Of a DNA stretch of 64,000 nt, positions 15,389 through 23,721 are shown piece by piece. Every line of letters begins with the position of its first letter. The stretch's first letter is position 1. Below the pieces are notes generated by a model, which had not been told where the DNA came from, made no database searches, and worked only from the letters and a program-made list of their open reading frames with translations. Location of the stretch: contig MWDI01000024.1 in NCBI GenBank assembly GCA_002070475.1, forward strand, positions 1 through 64,000, in the 5' to 3' direction. The DNA is from Firmicutes bacterium ADurb.Bin146 (lineage in GTDB: Bacteria; Bacillota; Clostridia; DUPQ01). The position numbers and the translations under genes were made by a program.

Positions 15389-17783
15389 TTAGTATTTTAT
15401 TATATTGCTCCGCAAGCTCTTTCCTTCCCCATCTCATATACAAACTATACAAATAACGAGCAGTACTTTTGGAATAATCATTATCCGGGTTCTCGTTCAT
15501 AACATCATGAAAAACAGCATCTGCGTTAAGCAGGTGCTGTTCTGCTATTACCGGCTGAGAACGAGTGTAGGCGATAACACCACGGTAGAACTCACACAGT
15601 CCATAATCGAGATTGTTTGTACCAATGACTTCCTCAATGGTAGATTCGCAGAAATCAATGACTTCAAGAGCTGAATCATATTCCTTATTCTGCACCAGCA
15701 TGTTAGCAAGTGAGAGTGTCTGCTGCAGGGTATCATTATTCTCTATCAATCCAAGACTGGCATATTCCCTGCGTACTGTGAAAGCTGTCTTTAATTCTGT
15801 TACAGCTTCTTCACGTTTCTTCCGGAACAGATAAGCAGTAGAGAGGTTGTTGTGCAGGTTTGAAAGCAGATTGGCGGAACGGGCATCCGCAGTATTGGTC
15901 TTATGGTAATTTTCCATGAGGACAATCGCCTTTTTATATTTCTTAATGGCATTATCATATTCCTTGCGTGGGAACAGAAGCTGTGCCTTGTAATCTAATA
16001 ATAATGCTTTGTCACAGGCAGAAATGTGGTTGGTTTCTTCCGTAATATCTGGTGTGATTGACTCATTTGAATTATATGGTTTATTCGCTCCATCCGACTT
16101 GCCTGCTTCATACATTAGATTCATTACATATTCGATTCGCTCCACCAGCTCCGGCAGGTAATCAGTATCCAGATACTTGTCAAAATAAGGGAACATATCC
16201 TGTAAGAACAGCAGATAGTAAGCCCTGTTATCTATGATGATATGTCTATTGATACTTTTCAGACATTCCATGACAGTCACTGGTCTTTTTACATCCAGAC
16301 CGTGAGCAAGGCAAATCAAATGCAGGTGATTTAACATCACATGGCAGTCTGATACGGTTGGGAAGGTCTCTGCAATTGCCACTTCCTGAATGAGTGGGTG
16401 CAGTGCAATCGTCTTGTTTTCGGTATCTTCACTGATAATACCATAGCGTATCAGCTCATTTACATTTTTGAGAGAATCCAGTTCCAGCCACATTTTGAAC
16501 GCACTTTTATACACTCCTGATACCGGCAGGAGCGAGAGGTTACGGAGGATATCAATGCAGTCCTCATTTAATCTGTTGAGTTTCATCAACATGCGAAGGT
16601 GTCCCATCATACTGGCATAGGAGAATTCATCATCCTTGAATACCTCGATTTCTTCTGTATTCTGCCCGATACCGCAGGAACGCAGCTCCTGTAACAATTC
16701 TTCCGGTTCCATGCCGCTGGCTTCTAAGGTAAGAGCAGCCATGCAGACAGTCAGGGTATGACAGTTCACTTCTTCTATAATGGCAGACACACTGTCCGGA
16801 TCACGTTTTGCAGAAGGACAATGCTTGTAGAACAGTTCTGTCAGCTCTTTTTCTTTATCCAGTTCCTTTATTTCTATAGAATCATAATTCTTAAGTCTGC
16901 ATCTGCTGGTAATCAATAGCTGCATATCATTCTTCATCAGTTCCTTTAAGAAGGGTTCGTCCTTTGGAAGCACATTGAAGTTGTCCAGAATCAGCAGTGT
17001 ATCTGTGTGGAGTTTCTGCATCACCTTATAGTGATTCTGAAAACGGACTTCCTCATTCATTTCTACGGAATCATCTGCAAATGTAAGGTTTGCGATGTCT
17101 TTTCTCAAATCACCGGTGTAATACAGATAAATGATATTGGTGTACTTTTTACGGTTCTTCTGTGCATAGGCTTTGGCAACTTCGCTTTTTCCAATGCCTG
17201 CCATACCGGTAATGAATAAGACGGATTGATTGGAAAGATGTGATGCGATTGCTTTTATCTCATCCTTTCGTCCAATGAATGCCTGATTGCAGGAGGGAAG
17301 CTTATTGCAAAGAATCACTTCCGAAAGGTCGGGAGAATAGAGCGCACCTGTGCTATGGTCATTCAAAATCGCATATCTTACCACAGAGCAGAAAAAGGCT
17401 GCATTATCCGGCTCCTGAATCAGCGCATCAGCCATTTCCTGCCCGATGGTTTTTATACTGTCTGTAATCAATTCCTCCATCTGGATTCGAGCCTGTGCTT
17501 CGTTCAACAGGTTCGGAATAATCTTATCTCTGAAATCATCCTCCATCGTATCCCATTCATCCTCATCTTCATAAGTCTTTAGGATATCTATAGGAATCGG
17601 GCGGGCGCCATTGCACCAGCGGCTGTACATCGTCGTGTCATCTGCGATTAATTCCGAAGCTGTCAGAGTATCATCCAGATATGCAGAGAACAGACTGCGT
17701 ACAAGCTGGTGCTGCGGGTAGGTTTTCTTTTTATTTTCCAGTAATACACCAATCACATTGGCGAAGGTCAGTCTGTTTCTCAT
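15375..17783 (-). CDS. STAND/NB-ARC NTPase with C-terminal TPRs
   Basis: An 802-residue protein. Residues 1-120 form a helical region resembling a DNA-binding head (SRWCNGARPIPIDILKTY). The NB-ARC ATPase follows, with Walker A GMAGIGKS at 193-200, Walker B LLILDN with D267, and a sensor LLITSR about 25 residues later. Then come a winged-helix-like region (about 390-470) and TPR-like helices to the end (about 570-800). Such proteins are signal-dependent switches, either SARP/AfsR-like regulators or, in other settings, antiphage sensors. The ATG at 17783 follows AAAGGAG. Divergently upstream lie the excisionase and integrase, so it may control the element or be its cargo. No effector domain was recognised. 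Confidence 0.85.
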   Translation of the reverse strand: MRNRLTFANVIGVLLENKKKTYPQHQLVRSLFSAYLDDTLTASELIADDTTMYSRWCNGARPIPIDILKTYEDEDEWDTMEDDFRDKIIPNLLNEAQARIQMEELITDSIKTIGQEMADALIQEPDNAAFFCSVVRYAILNDHSTGALYSPDLSEVILCNKLPSCNQAFIGRKDEIKAIASHLSNQSVLFITGMAGIGKSEVAKAYAQKNRKKYTNIIYLYYTGDLRKDIANLTFADDSVEMNEEVRFQNHYKVMQKLHTDTLLILDNFNVLPKDEPFLKELMKNDMQLLITSRCRLKNYDSIEIKELDKEKELTELFYKHCPSAKRDPDSVSAIIEEVNCHTLTVCMAALTLEASGMEPEELLQELRSCGIGQNTEEIEVFKDDEFSYASMMGHLRMLMKLNRLNEDCIDILRNLSLLPVSGVYKSAFKMWLELDSLKNVNELIRYGIISEDTENKTIALHPLIQEVAIAETFPTVSDCHVMLNHLHLICLAHGLDVKRPVTVMECLKSINRHIIIDNRAYYLLFLQDMFPYFDKYLDTDYLPELVERIEYVMNLMYEAGKSDGANKPYNSNESITPDITEETNHISACDKALLLDYKAQLLFPRKEYDNAIKKYKKAIVLMENYHKTNTADARSANLLSNLHNNLSTAYLFRKKREEAVTELKTAFTVRREYASLGLIENNDTLQQTLSLANMLVQNKEYDSALEVIDFCESTIEEVIGTNNLDYGLCEFYRGVIAYTRSQPVIAEQHLLNADAVFHDVMNENPDNDYSKSTARYLYSLYMRWGRKELAEQYNKILISTH

Positions 17784-17817
17784 CTGCGTGCTCCTTTCAG
17801 AGAAGATGTATCAATCC

Positions 17818-17898
17818 ATCTATCTTATCTATCTTATTTGTCTTTCTATATTTTCAATCTTTGAAAAATTTCTATGTCAAGTTCCGGTCAAGTGACCG
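17818..17898 (-). promoter_or_regulatory. Repeat-rich upstream region of the STAND gene
   Basis: Within the 115 bases before the STAND start are a tandem 9-bp repeat (ATCTATCTT twice, 17818-17835), a direct repeat GTCAAGT (two copies, 11 bases apart) and a palindrome CGGTCA-ag-TGACCG at 17885-17898. On the minus strand a TTGACA hexamer falls among them. These are candidate operators; the promoter was not fixed. Confidence 0.4.
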
Positions 17899-17940
17899 TC
17901 AATTATTTTATTCTCTATATTTTACTACAATTAACTTACA

Positions 17941-18333
17941 AAACGTAGCCGGGCGGCATCAGAAATGAAGCAAATCGGCTACAACAATCATAACACAAAA
18001 CAAACAGATGTTCTACAAGAATATCGAAATGTTTTAACTGTACATTGAAAACTTCATGAGTTGTATTCACAGTCAACGGACTTTGCGATGATGCTTAAAG
18101 CAATTTAAGCGGAGCAAAGAACAGACACTTCCGTCAAGGGTGGGAGATGATCTCGCGCAGGAGAGGCCCACAGGCAGGTTTCAGTAGTGAGAAATCGGTG
18201 CTAAAGAATCCAGACAGTGGATACGTAGAAAACCAAACTAAGAGTACTGGAACAATCTTACTTTAGGAACCGCTTATTGCGGGTAGGAAAGAAGGTGGTT
18301 AATGAGAATATTACGAGAGGAGGCAGGACTACC
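17941..18333 (+). other. Long non-coding, structured-looking stretch before xis
   Basis: No convincing gene lies here. Several self-complementary elements are visible. GTAGCCG at 17945-17951 can pair with CGGCTAC at 17976-17982. GCTTAAA-gcaa-TTTAAGC forms a perfect hairpin at 18093-18110. Near 18140-18172 GTGGG and CCCAC can close a stem around GAGA/TCTC. The part from about 18060 is richer in G and C than the flanks. It could be a structured leader RNA of the xis-int module or integrase/excisionase binding sites. No known RNA family was recognised. Confidence 0.4.
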
Positions 18334-18525
18334 ATGAAAACAGAACTTGATACAAGAGCATTATTAAATGTAAAGGAAATGTGTGAGTACCTTGGTATTG
18401 GACAGACGAAAGCAAGAGAATTGCTTTCCAATCCGGCCAATGGTTTCACGGTAAGAATCGGTAACAGACTATATGCTCATAAGGGCAGATTAGACCACTG
18501 GTTATTGAATCAGATTCTTTCATAA
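18334..18525 (+). CDS. xis: Excisionase / HTH helix-turn-helix protein (Tn916 Xis-like)
   Basis: A 63-residue protein with a MerR/Xis-like winged helix: ALLNVKEMCEYLGIGQTKARELL, then GFTVRIGNRLYAHKGRLDHWLL. This is the pattern of Tn916-family excisionases that bend element ends and steer the integrase towards excision. The ATG at 18334 follows GAGAGGAGG at a good distance. An upstream in-frame TTG (18277) has no such site and is not preferred. The integrase gene follows 127 bases downstream. Confidence 0.85.
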   Translation: MKTELDTRALLNVKEMCEYLGIGQTKARELLSNPANGFTVRIGNRLYAHKGRLDHWLLNQILS

Positions 18526-18539
18526 TAAGAACACGGAGG

Positions 18540-18601
18540 GTTTCAAAATGAGAATTCAATTTTTGAAACGGATTGATAATTTTAAGGTTTTATGGTAAAA
18601 T
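18540..18601 (+). promoter_or_regulatory. Inverted repeat and promoter between xis and int
   Basis: GTTTCAAAA at 18540-18548 and TTTTTGAAAC at 18560-18569 form an inverted repeat just after xis, a possible weak terminator or protein site. A good promoter follows: TTGATA at 18573-18578, a 17-base spacer, TAAAAT at 18596-18601. This would drive the integrase separately from xis. Confidence 0.6.
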
Positions 18602-18652
18602 AGGGACGATATTTGGAATCTTTCCTATTCTACACTTAGGAAGGAGGCACAA

Positions 18653-19792
18653 ATGGGTAAATCCCTTAATGGTAAAGAATTAGGTAAAGGCTTATCACAG
18701 AGAAAGGATGGTCTTTATCAGGGAAGATTCGTGAATCGTTTTGGTAAGAAACAGACAGTTTACGCAAAGACGCTGAATGAGGTAAGACAGAAGCTTAGAA
18801 ACGAACAGTATGAGGATGAAAAGGCACTCAATGTTGTTACGAAGGACGTAACGCTTGACGAATGGTATGAAATCTGGATGGATACCTGCAAGAAGAATTG
18901 CAGAGCCTCCACCAAGGAGACATACGCAGGTCATTATCGCAGAATACAGAAGGCTCTGGGATGGAGAAAACTCACATCCCTGAATTTACTGATTATGCAG
19001 CAGGCGATTAACGAACTGGAAACAGACAATGAGCGTAAGAATTCAAAAAAGATACTGGTCGATATGCTGGAGAAAGCAATAGACTCTGATTTACTTATCA
19101 AAAATTCTGCTAAGCAGATCAATACTGTGATTTCTAAAGAGGTTAAGAAAGAACGTAGAGTATTAACGGTAGGTGAAACGGAGCTTTTTTTTAGCTATGC
19201 GAAGGACACATTCTACTACAATTTATATGTAGTGGCAATCGACACAGGAATGCGTATTGGTGAGTTGATGGGGCTTCAGTGGTCTGATGTAGACTTTGAA
19301 CAGAAGGTTGTACACGTCAGACGTTCCTTATGCTATTTCCGCAAGGATGGCAAATATGTCTTTGAATGGCATGATACCAAGACGCATAACAGCAAGCGAA
19401 CCATTCCATTAACAACAAGAGCTATGGAAGCTCTGAAAAAACAAAGAGTTCGCAGGCAGGAGATTCTGTTTAAGAACGCACAAACAGCACAGGACGAATA
19501 CAAGAATCTGGTTTTCGTAACCAGAAACAATCGACCTACACAGCAGTTCATCGTACAGGAATGTATGGATGTAACAACGAGACGAATTAAGAAGGAACAC
19601 CCGGAATTTGAGAGGTTCTCTCCCCATTGTTTCCGTCACACCTTTGCAACAAGGGCAATCGAGAACGGAATGCAGCCTAAGAGCGTGCAGAAGCTTCTCG
19701 GACATGGCTCCTTACAGCTGACAATGGATTTGTATTGTCACGTAACAGATGATACCTTGTTTGACGAGATGAGGAAGATGGAAGCGGTGTAA
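18653..19792 (+). CDS. int: Tyrosine recombinase, Tn916-type integrase
   Basis: A 379-residue site-specific recombinase. It has an AP2-like arm-binding N-terminus (about 1-60), a SAM-like core-binding domain (about 65-150) and a catalytic domain with R201 (GMRIGELMGL), H325 and R328 (HCFRHTFA), H351 (LLGHGS) and nucleophile Y361 (MDLYCHV). All key residues are present. It cuts and joins the ends of an integrative element. The ATG at 18653 follows GGAAGGAGG. In this family int lies at the element end, so the boundary should be in the next 100 or so bases. Confidence 0.95.
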   Translation: MGKSLNGKELGKGLSQRKDGLYQGRFVNRFGKKQTVYAKTLNEVRQKLRNEQYEDEKALNVVTKDVTLDEWYEIWMDTCKKNCRASTKETYAGHYRRIQKALGWRKLTSLNLLIMQQAINELETDNERKNSKKILVDMLEKAIDSDLLIKNSAKQINTVISKEVKKERRVLTVGETELFFSYAKDTFYYNLYVVAIDTGMRIGELMGLQWSDVDFEQKVVHVRRSLCYFRKDGKYVFEWHDTKTHNSKRTIPLTTRAMEALKKQRVRRQEILFKNAQTAQDEYKNLVFVTRNNRPTQQFIVQECMDVTTRRIKKEHPEFERFSPHCFRHTFATRAIENGMQPKSVQKLLGHGSLQLTMDLYCHVTDDTLFDEMRKMEAV

Positions 19793-19875
19793 AGTGTGTA
19801 AAAAGTGTGTAGTAAAGCAATTTGAGACAATAATAAAGGCGTGAAAGCCTTATAAACAGGAGGTTTTAAGATAAA
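19784..19875 (+). other. Probable right end of the integrative element
   Basis: Directly after int, short tandem units of AGTGTGTA (19794-19811) resemble integrase arm-site repeats. A small palindrome (AAGGC-gtgaaa-GCCTT, 19836-19851) and AGGAGG of the pyrE ribosome site follow. No matching left-end sequence was found near 15345, so the exact att site is unknown. Confidence 0.4.
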
Positions 19876-19911
19876 ATGGAAGCATATAAGAAGGAATTTA
19901 TAGAGTTTATG
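19876..19911 (+). pseudogene. pyrE: 5' end of orotate phosphoribosyltransferase gene (12 codons)
   Basis: An AGGAGG site followed by ATG and the codons for MEAYKKEFIEFM matches the start of clostridial PyrE. After codon 12 the frame gives unrelated residues and a stop within 13 codons, because the sequence switches to the antisense of a URO-D gene. PyrE forms OMP from orotate and PRPP in pyrimidine synthesis, but nothing functional is left here. Identification rests on a short match. Confidence 0.6.
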
Positions 19912-19914
19912 CTA

Positions 19915-20735
19915 GTATCAAAATCCTCTAATAAAAGAGTAAATAGTTTCTTGTGATGAGGAAATATCATTTCTTTATACATATCACAGGAAACAAGAGC
20001 TATAGAATCATCACCGAAACCAAATCCGTCATTAACTTCTTTGAACCCGAAATGTTTTCTTAATCCTCTTATTCGGTAAGCTGCAGCCTCAACAAGATAA
20101 TCCATAAGTTCGTTAGAATATTGTGGATCTTCAATCAGATCTGAGCAAAAGTTTTCTGCTCCTCTAATCATACAGCCTAATGTCATAGGTCCATCTGTAC
20201 CCATGGAACCATAATTTACTTTTTTTATAGGCTTTCCCTTATATTCATAACCCTCTTTCTGAAGTTTTAACATCACATTGTATGTATTATATGACTGTTC
20301 TTCAAAGTTATCAAAAAGCTTAGGGAAAGGCTTTTTCAAAAACTCATATTTATTCTTTTCATCAAGGAAAGGTTCTGAAAAAGGTACATTGTTATTTGGA
20401 TAAACTATTTTCGCGCCAAACCATCCACATTCATACAGGTTCTGTTTATCGGAAGTGACTGTCCATCCTTCTTCAGGCATTCCCATATCATGATCAGCAT
20501 ATATATTATGCCGTAGTTGATATTCGCATTCACAACAGACTTCAGTCAAAATAACCGGATCATGAAAATATTGTTCGAATGTATATCCTTTTGTATTAAG
20601 CTTGCTATCGAGCAGTATTATTCTATTATTCACTCCAAGAATTACCGGCATTCTTAAAGGTTTTTTTGCATTATATGTTTCCCAAACTTTTTTTACTTCT
20701 TCATTATGCCTATCGTAATCCCTGTCGAATTCCAT
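19915..20735 (-). pseudogene. URO-D superfamily protein, 3' end missing
   Basis: About 273 residues of a uroporphyrinogen decarboxylase-like (beta/alpha)8 protein: GSMGTDGPMTLGCMIRGAENF and GFGFGDDSIALVSCDMYKEMIFPHHKKLF. Family members are about 340-380 residues and normally continue with the last barrel strands after the sequence seen at residue 270 (LLLEDFDT). Here the frame passes instead into reversed pyrE DNA. The superfamily covers haem-pathway decarboxylases and corrinoid methyltransferases; this divergent member is more likely of the second type. It is the last gene of an operon with the VOC, MBL and ECF genes. Confidence 0.8.
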
Positions 20736-20744
20736 TTTCGCCTC

Positions 20745-21110
20745 TTATCTTTTTGGAAGTATCTCGATCCAGTAACCATCTGGATCATTTATAAAATATA
20801 ATCCCATTTTCTTATTCTCGTAACATATGCATCCCATTTTCTTATGCTTTTGATATGATGCTTCAAAATCATCACTAACCATAGCCAGATGGAATTCATT
20901 ATCACCAAGATCATATGAAGATTTATCAAAGTCTTTCAGATAGGTTAGTTCCAGCATGAAACCTGTTTCACAATCCTTCATAAATACAAGAGTAAATGTT
21001 TCTGTTTCTTTTCTTTTTGCTTCTTCAAGACCTAATGCTTCTTTATAAAAAGCAATGGACTTATCAAGGTCTTTTACATTGAAATTAAAATGTGCGAATG
21101 CGTGCTTCAT
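20745..21110 (-). CDS. VOC superfamily (glyoxalase I-like) protein
   Basis: A 121-residue vicinal-oxygen-chelate protein made of two beta-alpha-beta-beta-beta units. Candidate metal ligands sit at the usual places: His in FAHFNF, Glu in MLELTYL, His in NEFHLAMV and Glu in GYWIEILP. It therefore looks closest to lactoylglutathione lyase, which isomerises methylglyoxal hemithioacetal, but the family is broad. The ATG at 21110 overlaps the stop of the upstream metallo-hydrolase by four bases and follows GAGGAGG, indicating translational coupling. Confidence 0.88.
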   Translation of the reverse strand: MKHAFAHFNFNVKDLDKSIAFYKEALGLEEAKRKETETFTLVFMKDCETGFMLELTYLKDFDKSSYDLGDNEFHLAMVSDDFEASYQKHKKMGCICYENKKMGLYFINDPDGYWIEILPKR

Positions 21111-21832
21111 ATATCCTCCTCAAAATAAAATTTCTGATTTTCATGTTCTATCCTTATTATATTCTCATAAAAACTGCTTAGGGATTTATTTTGAAAAATA
21201 AGATCTGTTGTCGTGTAATTACCAAAATAGTGCATAGGAAAAATTTTATCAGTTTTTGTATGCTCCATAAAGTATTTTATTCCCTTATCATAATCTTCTT
21301 GTTGTCGAATATCCACAGGATAAAAGGCATAATCGATTTTCCTGTTATCTAGTTTTTTGATTTCTCTATAATATCGTTTCTCCATCTTCTGATTATACTC
21401 TTTACTCTCTTCTTTCCATATCCAAAGATGTAAATCTCCTGAATGAAAAAATATTTTATCTTCGTAAGCAACTAAAAATGCGACTCCTGCATCGGTTGAG
21501 CCTATAGTCTCTATTTGGATATCTTCAATATCTAACTTCTTATCAGGCATCACATATTTTATATTATTCTGGCACTTAGGATAAGTTGAACTAATCTTAT
21601 TTCCAAACTTCCTTTTTATATCGTAGGACAATATAAAAAAAGCTCTTGGCTTATCTCCAAAAAGCTTGAATATTTGCATATCAAAATGGTCATGATGGTT
21701 ATGGCTCGAAAATATATAAATATTCTTTTTAATACTAATTGGTAACTGCCCTTTTCCAAAATAATCAAAAAGCAAGTAAGCTTTCTCTGTTTCAATAAGG
21801 AATGAACTATGAGTCAGATGAGTTATAATCAT
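21107..21832 (-). CDS. Metallo-beta-lactamase fold hydrolase
   Basis: A 241-residue protein with the MBL zinc motif HNHHDHFD near residue 55, a following SGDLHLW where a metal His is expected, and a late FPMHYFG. It resembles UlaG/YtnP-like MBL hydrolases, whose substrates vary (lactones, phosphodiesters, thioesters). Cytosolic, no signal peptide. It starts 14 bases after the ECF S-component gene, so it is part of a four-gene operon. Function remains open. Confidence 0.85.
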   Translation of the reverse strand: MIITHLTHSSFLIETEKAYLLFDYFGKGQLPISIKKNIYIFSSHNHHDHFDMQIFKLFGDKPRAFFILSYDIKRKFGNKISSTYPKCQNNIKYVMPDKKLDIEDIQIETIGSTDAGVAFLVAYEDKIFFHSGDLHLWIWKEESKEYNQKMEKRYYREIKKLDNRKIDYAFYPVDIRQQEDYDKGIKYFMEHTKTDKIFPMHYFGNYTTTDLIFQNKSLSSFYENIIRIEHENQKFYFEEDI

Positions 21833-21846
21833 TCCATTCCTCTTTT

Positions 21847-22374
21847 CTAATCCCTTATAATGTTAGCTTTATTTAATGCCAATACAAGCAATGGTATTAA
21901 TATAATCTGTAAGATAATACCTGGCAAAGCATTAACAAAGGCTCCTGCTAAGAATAGCTTAAATGTGAAACTGTTTCCCACTGCAGTAAAAAGTATATAA
22001 TTTGCAACTGCCCACACTATCCTTCCGCCTATCATGGATGAAATAAGCGTTATATATATGTTAAGCGTATTCTTTGGAAGTATTCTATATACAATGCCCG
22101 CAATTGCACCATATGCAGCCATTTCAAATGCCATTGCAATTGCAAAAGGATACATCGGTGGCATTGTAAATATAAGGCTTCTTATCGGAGCAGATATTAA
22201 GCCTAGTATAAGACCATATGGCCACCCGCATATAAATCCTATTAGGAGTACTGGTATATGCATCGGAAGAAGCATACTGCCAATCTGTGGTATTTGTCCG
22301 GTAAGGAAAGGCAGTATAATGACTAATGCAAGTCCTAAAGCTGTTATTACAAGTTTTCTTGTCGTAATCTTCAT
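21847..22374 (-). CDS. ECF transporter S component (vitamin-type)
   Basis: A 175-residue, six-helix membrane protein of the substrate-binding S-component type (MLLPMHIPVLLIGFICGWPYGLILGLISAPIRSL). S components capture a vitamin or metal and dock to shared EcfA/A'/T energising subunits, which are not encoded here. The ATG at 22374 follows AAAGGAGG. It is the first gene of the operon leading to the MBL, VOC and URO-D proteins. The substrate is not evident; a cobalamin precursor or other cofactor would fit a corrinoid-linked URO-D protein, but that is speculation. Confidence 0.85.
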   Translation of the reverse strand: MKITTRKLVITALGLALVIILPFLTGQIPQIGSMLLPMHIPVLLIGFICGWPYGLILGLISAPIRSLIFTMPPMYPFAIAMAFEMAAYGAIAGIVYRILPKNTLNIYITLISSMIGGRIVWAVANYILFTAVGNSFTFKLFLAGAFVNALPGIILQIILIPLLVLALNKANIIRD

Positions 22375-22444
22375 GAAATCCTCCTTTTATAAAATGTTAC
22401 CATGCCGTCTGTACTTATTCAATCAAAAGGTACAATACTTATAT

Positions 22445-22504
22445 GTTAAAAATTTAACAAACTTTCACTTTTTATTTGACATAACATAATATATGTAGTT
22501 CAAT
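22445..22504. promoter_or_regulatory. Divergent promoter region with palindrome
   Basis: Between the ECF and PfoR-like genes lies the palindrome GTTAAA-aa-TTTAAC (22445-22458). On the plus strand TTGACA at 22476-22481 with TTCAAT 17 bases on (22499-22504) is a promoter candidate for the downstream membrane protein. Confidence 0.5.
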
Positions 22505-22529
22505 AGGAAAAACGATAAAGGAGATAGTC

Positions 22530-23624
22530 ATGACCGAAAAAAAGGAGCACAAGTTTTGGAATAAAATAAAGAAATACTTAAACCATGTATTTATTGATGG
22601 GCTTTCAGGAATGGCTTTAGGTTTATTTGCCACTTTGATAATTGGTACTATAATTGCTCAGATAGGTTCATTAGTGGGAGGTACGGCTGGTAAATACATA
22701 AATATGGTAGCGTCAGTAGCCAAGGCTCTAACAGGAGCTGGGATCGGATTTGGAATAGCATATAAATTCAAAGAATCAATTCTTGTATCAGTATCAGCTG
22801 GTGTTGCAGGTATGGTAGGAGCATTTGCCGCAAGTATATTGGCAGGCACAGCATTTCCTGGAACAGGATTATTATTGCTTGGTCCCGGCGAACCTTTAGG
22901 AGCATTCCTTGGTGCTCTAGTTGGAATAGAAATCGGTCATTTGGTTTCTGGTAAAACTAAAGTTGATATACTTGTTACTCCTCTTGTTACTATTATTACC
23001 GGTTCTGTTGTAGGATTATTAATAGGTCCTCCTATTTCTAAATTTATGGAAGCAATAGGCGCTATTATTAATTGGGGTACAGAACAGCAACCGCTTATCG
23101 TAGGTCTTGTTGTTGCTGTCGTAATGGGTTGTGTTTTAACTTTACCGATAAGTTCTGCAGCTTTAGGTATAATACTTAAACTTTCAGGACTTGCTGCAGG
23201 AGCAGCAGCAGCAGGATGTTGTGCACAGATGATAGGATTTGCGGTTAGCAGTTACAGAGAAAATAAAGTAAATGGTTTAATAGCACAAGGTCTTGGCACA
23301 TCTATGCTTCAAATGCCTAACATAGTAAGAAAACCAGTTATATGGATACCACCAATAATTGCAAGTGCTGTAGCAGGTCCTGTATCAGCATGGCTTTTCA
23401 AGATGACCTGTGATTCAACTGGTTCAGGTATGGGAACAGCTGGTCTTGTAGGACCAATAATGACTTTTAAGACAATGATAGCGGATGGTTTCTCTACTTG
23501 GTACACATTACTAACAATTATAGGAGTACAGTTCATACTTCCAGCAGCTGTAGCCCTCTTAGTATCTGAACTAATGAGAAAGAAAGGTATAATTAAATTT
23601 GGTGATCAAAAGCTTGATATGTAA
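22530..23624 (+). CDS. PfoR-like / PTS_EIIC_2 family membrane protein
   Basis: A 364-residue, Gly/Ala-rich protein with about ten membrane helices, matching the PTS EIIC type 2 family that includes PfoR (LSGMALGLFATLIIGTIIAQIG near the start; GTAGLVGPIMTFKTM late). Members look like sugar-permease EIIC domains but occur without EIIA/EIIB, as here, and PfoR was first described as a toxin regulator. The transported solute, if any, is unknown. The ATG at 22530 follows AAAGGAG. A terminator follows. Confidence 0.82.
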   Translation: MTEKKEHKFWNKIKKYLNHVFIDGLSGMALGLFATLIIGTIIAQIGSLVGGTAGKYINMVASVAKALTGAGIGFGIAYKFKESILVSVSAGVAGMVGAFAASILAGTAFPGTGLLLLGPGEPLGAFLGALVGIEIGHLVSGKTKVDILVTPLVTIITGSVVGLLIGPPISKFMEAIGAIINWGTEQQPLIVGLVVAVVMGCVLTLPISSAALGIILKLSGLAAGAAAAGCCAQMIGFAVSSYRENKVNGLIAQGLGTSMLQMPNIVRKPVIWIPPIIASAVAGPVSAWLFKMTCDSTGSGMGTAGLVGPIMTFKTMIADGFSTWYTLLTIIGVQFILPAAVALLVSELMRKKGIIKFGDQKLDM

Positions 23625-23650
23625 TTATTATTTTGTTTAATGTTAAAATG

Positions 23651-23682
23651 AAGATACCGCCTATCAAAGGCGGTATCTTTTT
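23651..23682 (+). terminator. Rho-independent terminator after the PfoR-like gene
   Basis: A perfect 9-bp stem GATACCGCC/GGCGGTATC with a 7-base loop, then TTTTT. It sits between convergent genes and may also work for thioredoxin from the other side. Confidence 0.9.
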
Positions 23683-23721
23683 GATTATAGGATTTATATC
23701 ATTCAAAAGGGGATTTTGAAT

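Noticed and set aside
17818..17898. CRISPR-like array before the STAND gene
   Set aside because: Repeats are too short (7-9 bases), contiguous and without spacers of equal length.
18277..18333. Upstream TTG start for the excisionase
   Set aside because: No ribosome site before it, whereas the ATG at 18334 follows GAGAGGAGG and matches the usual Xis length.
22375..22529. Vitamin riboswitch before the ECF S component
   Set aside because: The gap is only about 155 bases, AT-rich, and shows no riboswitch core I recognise.
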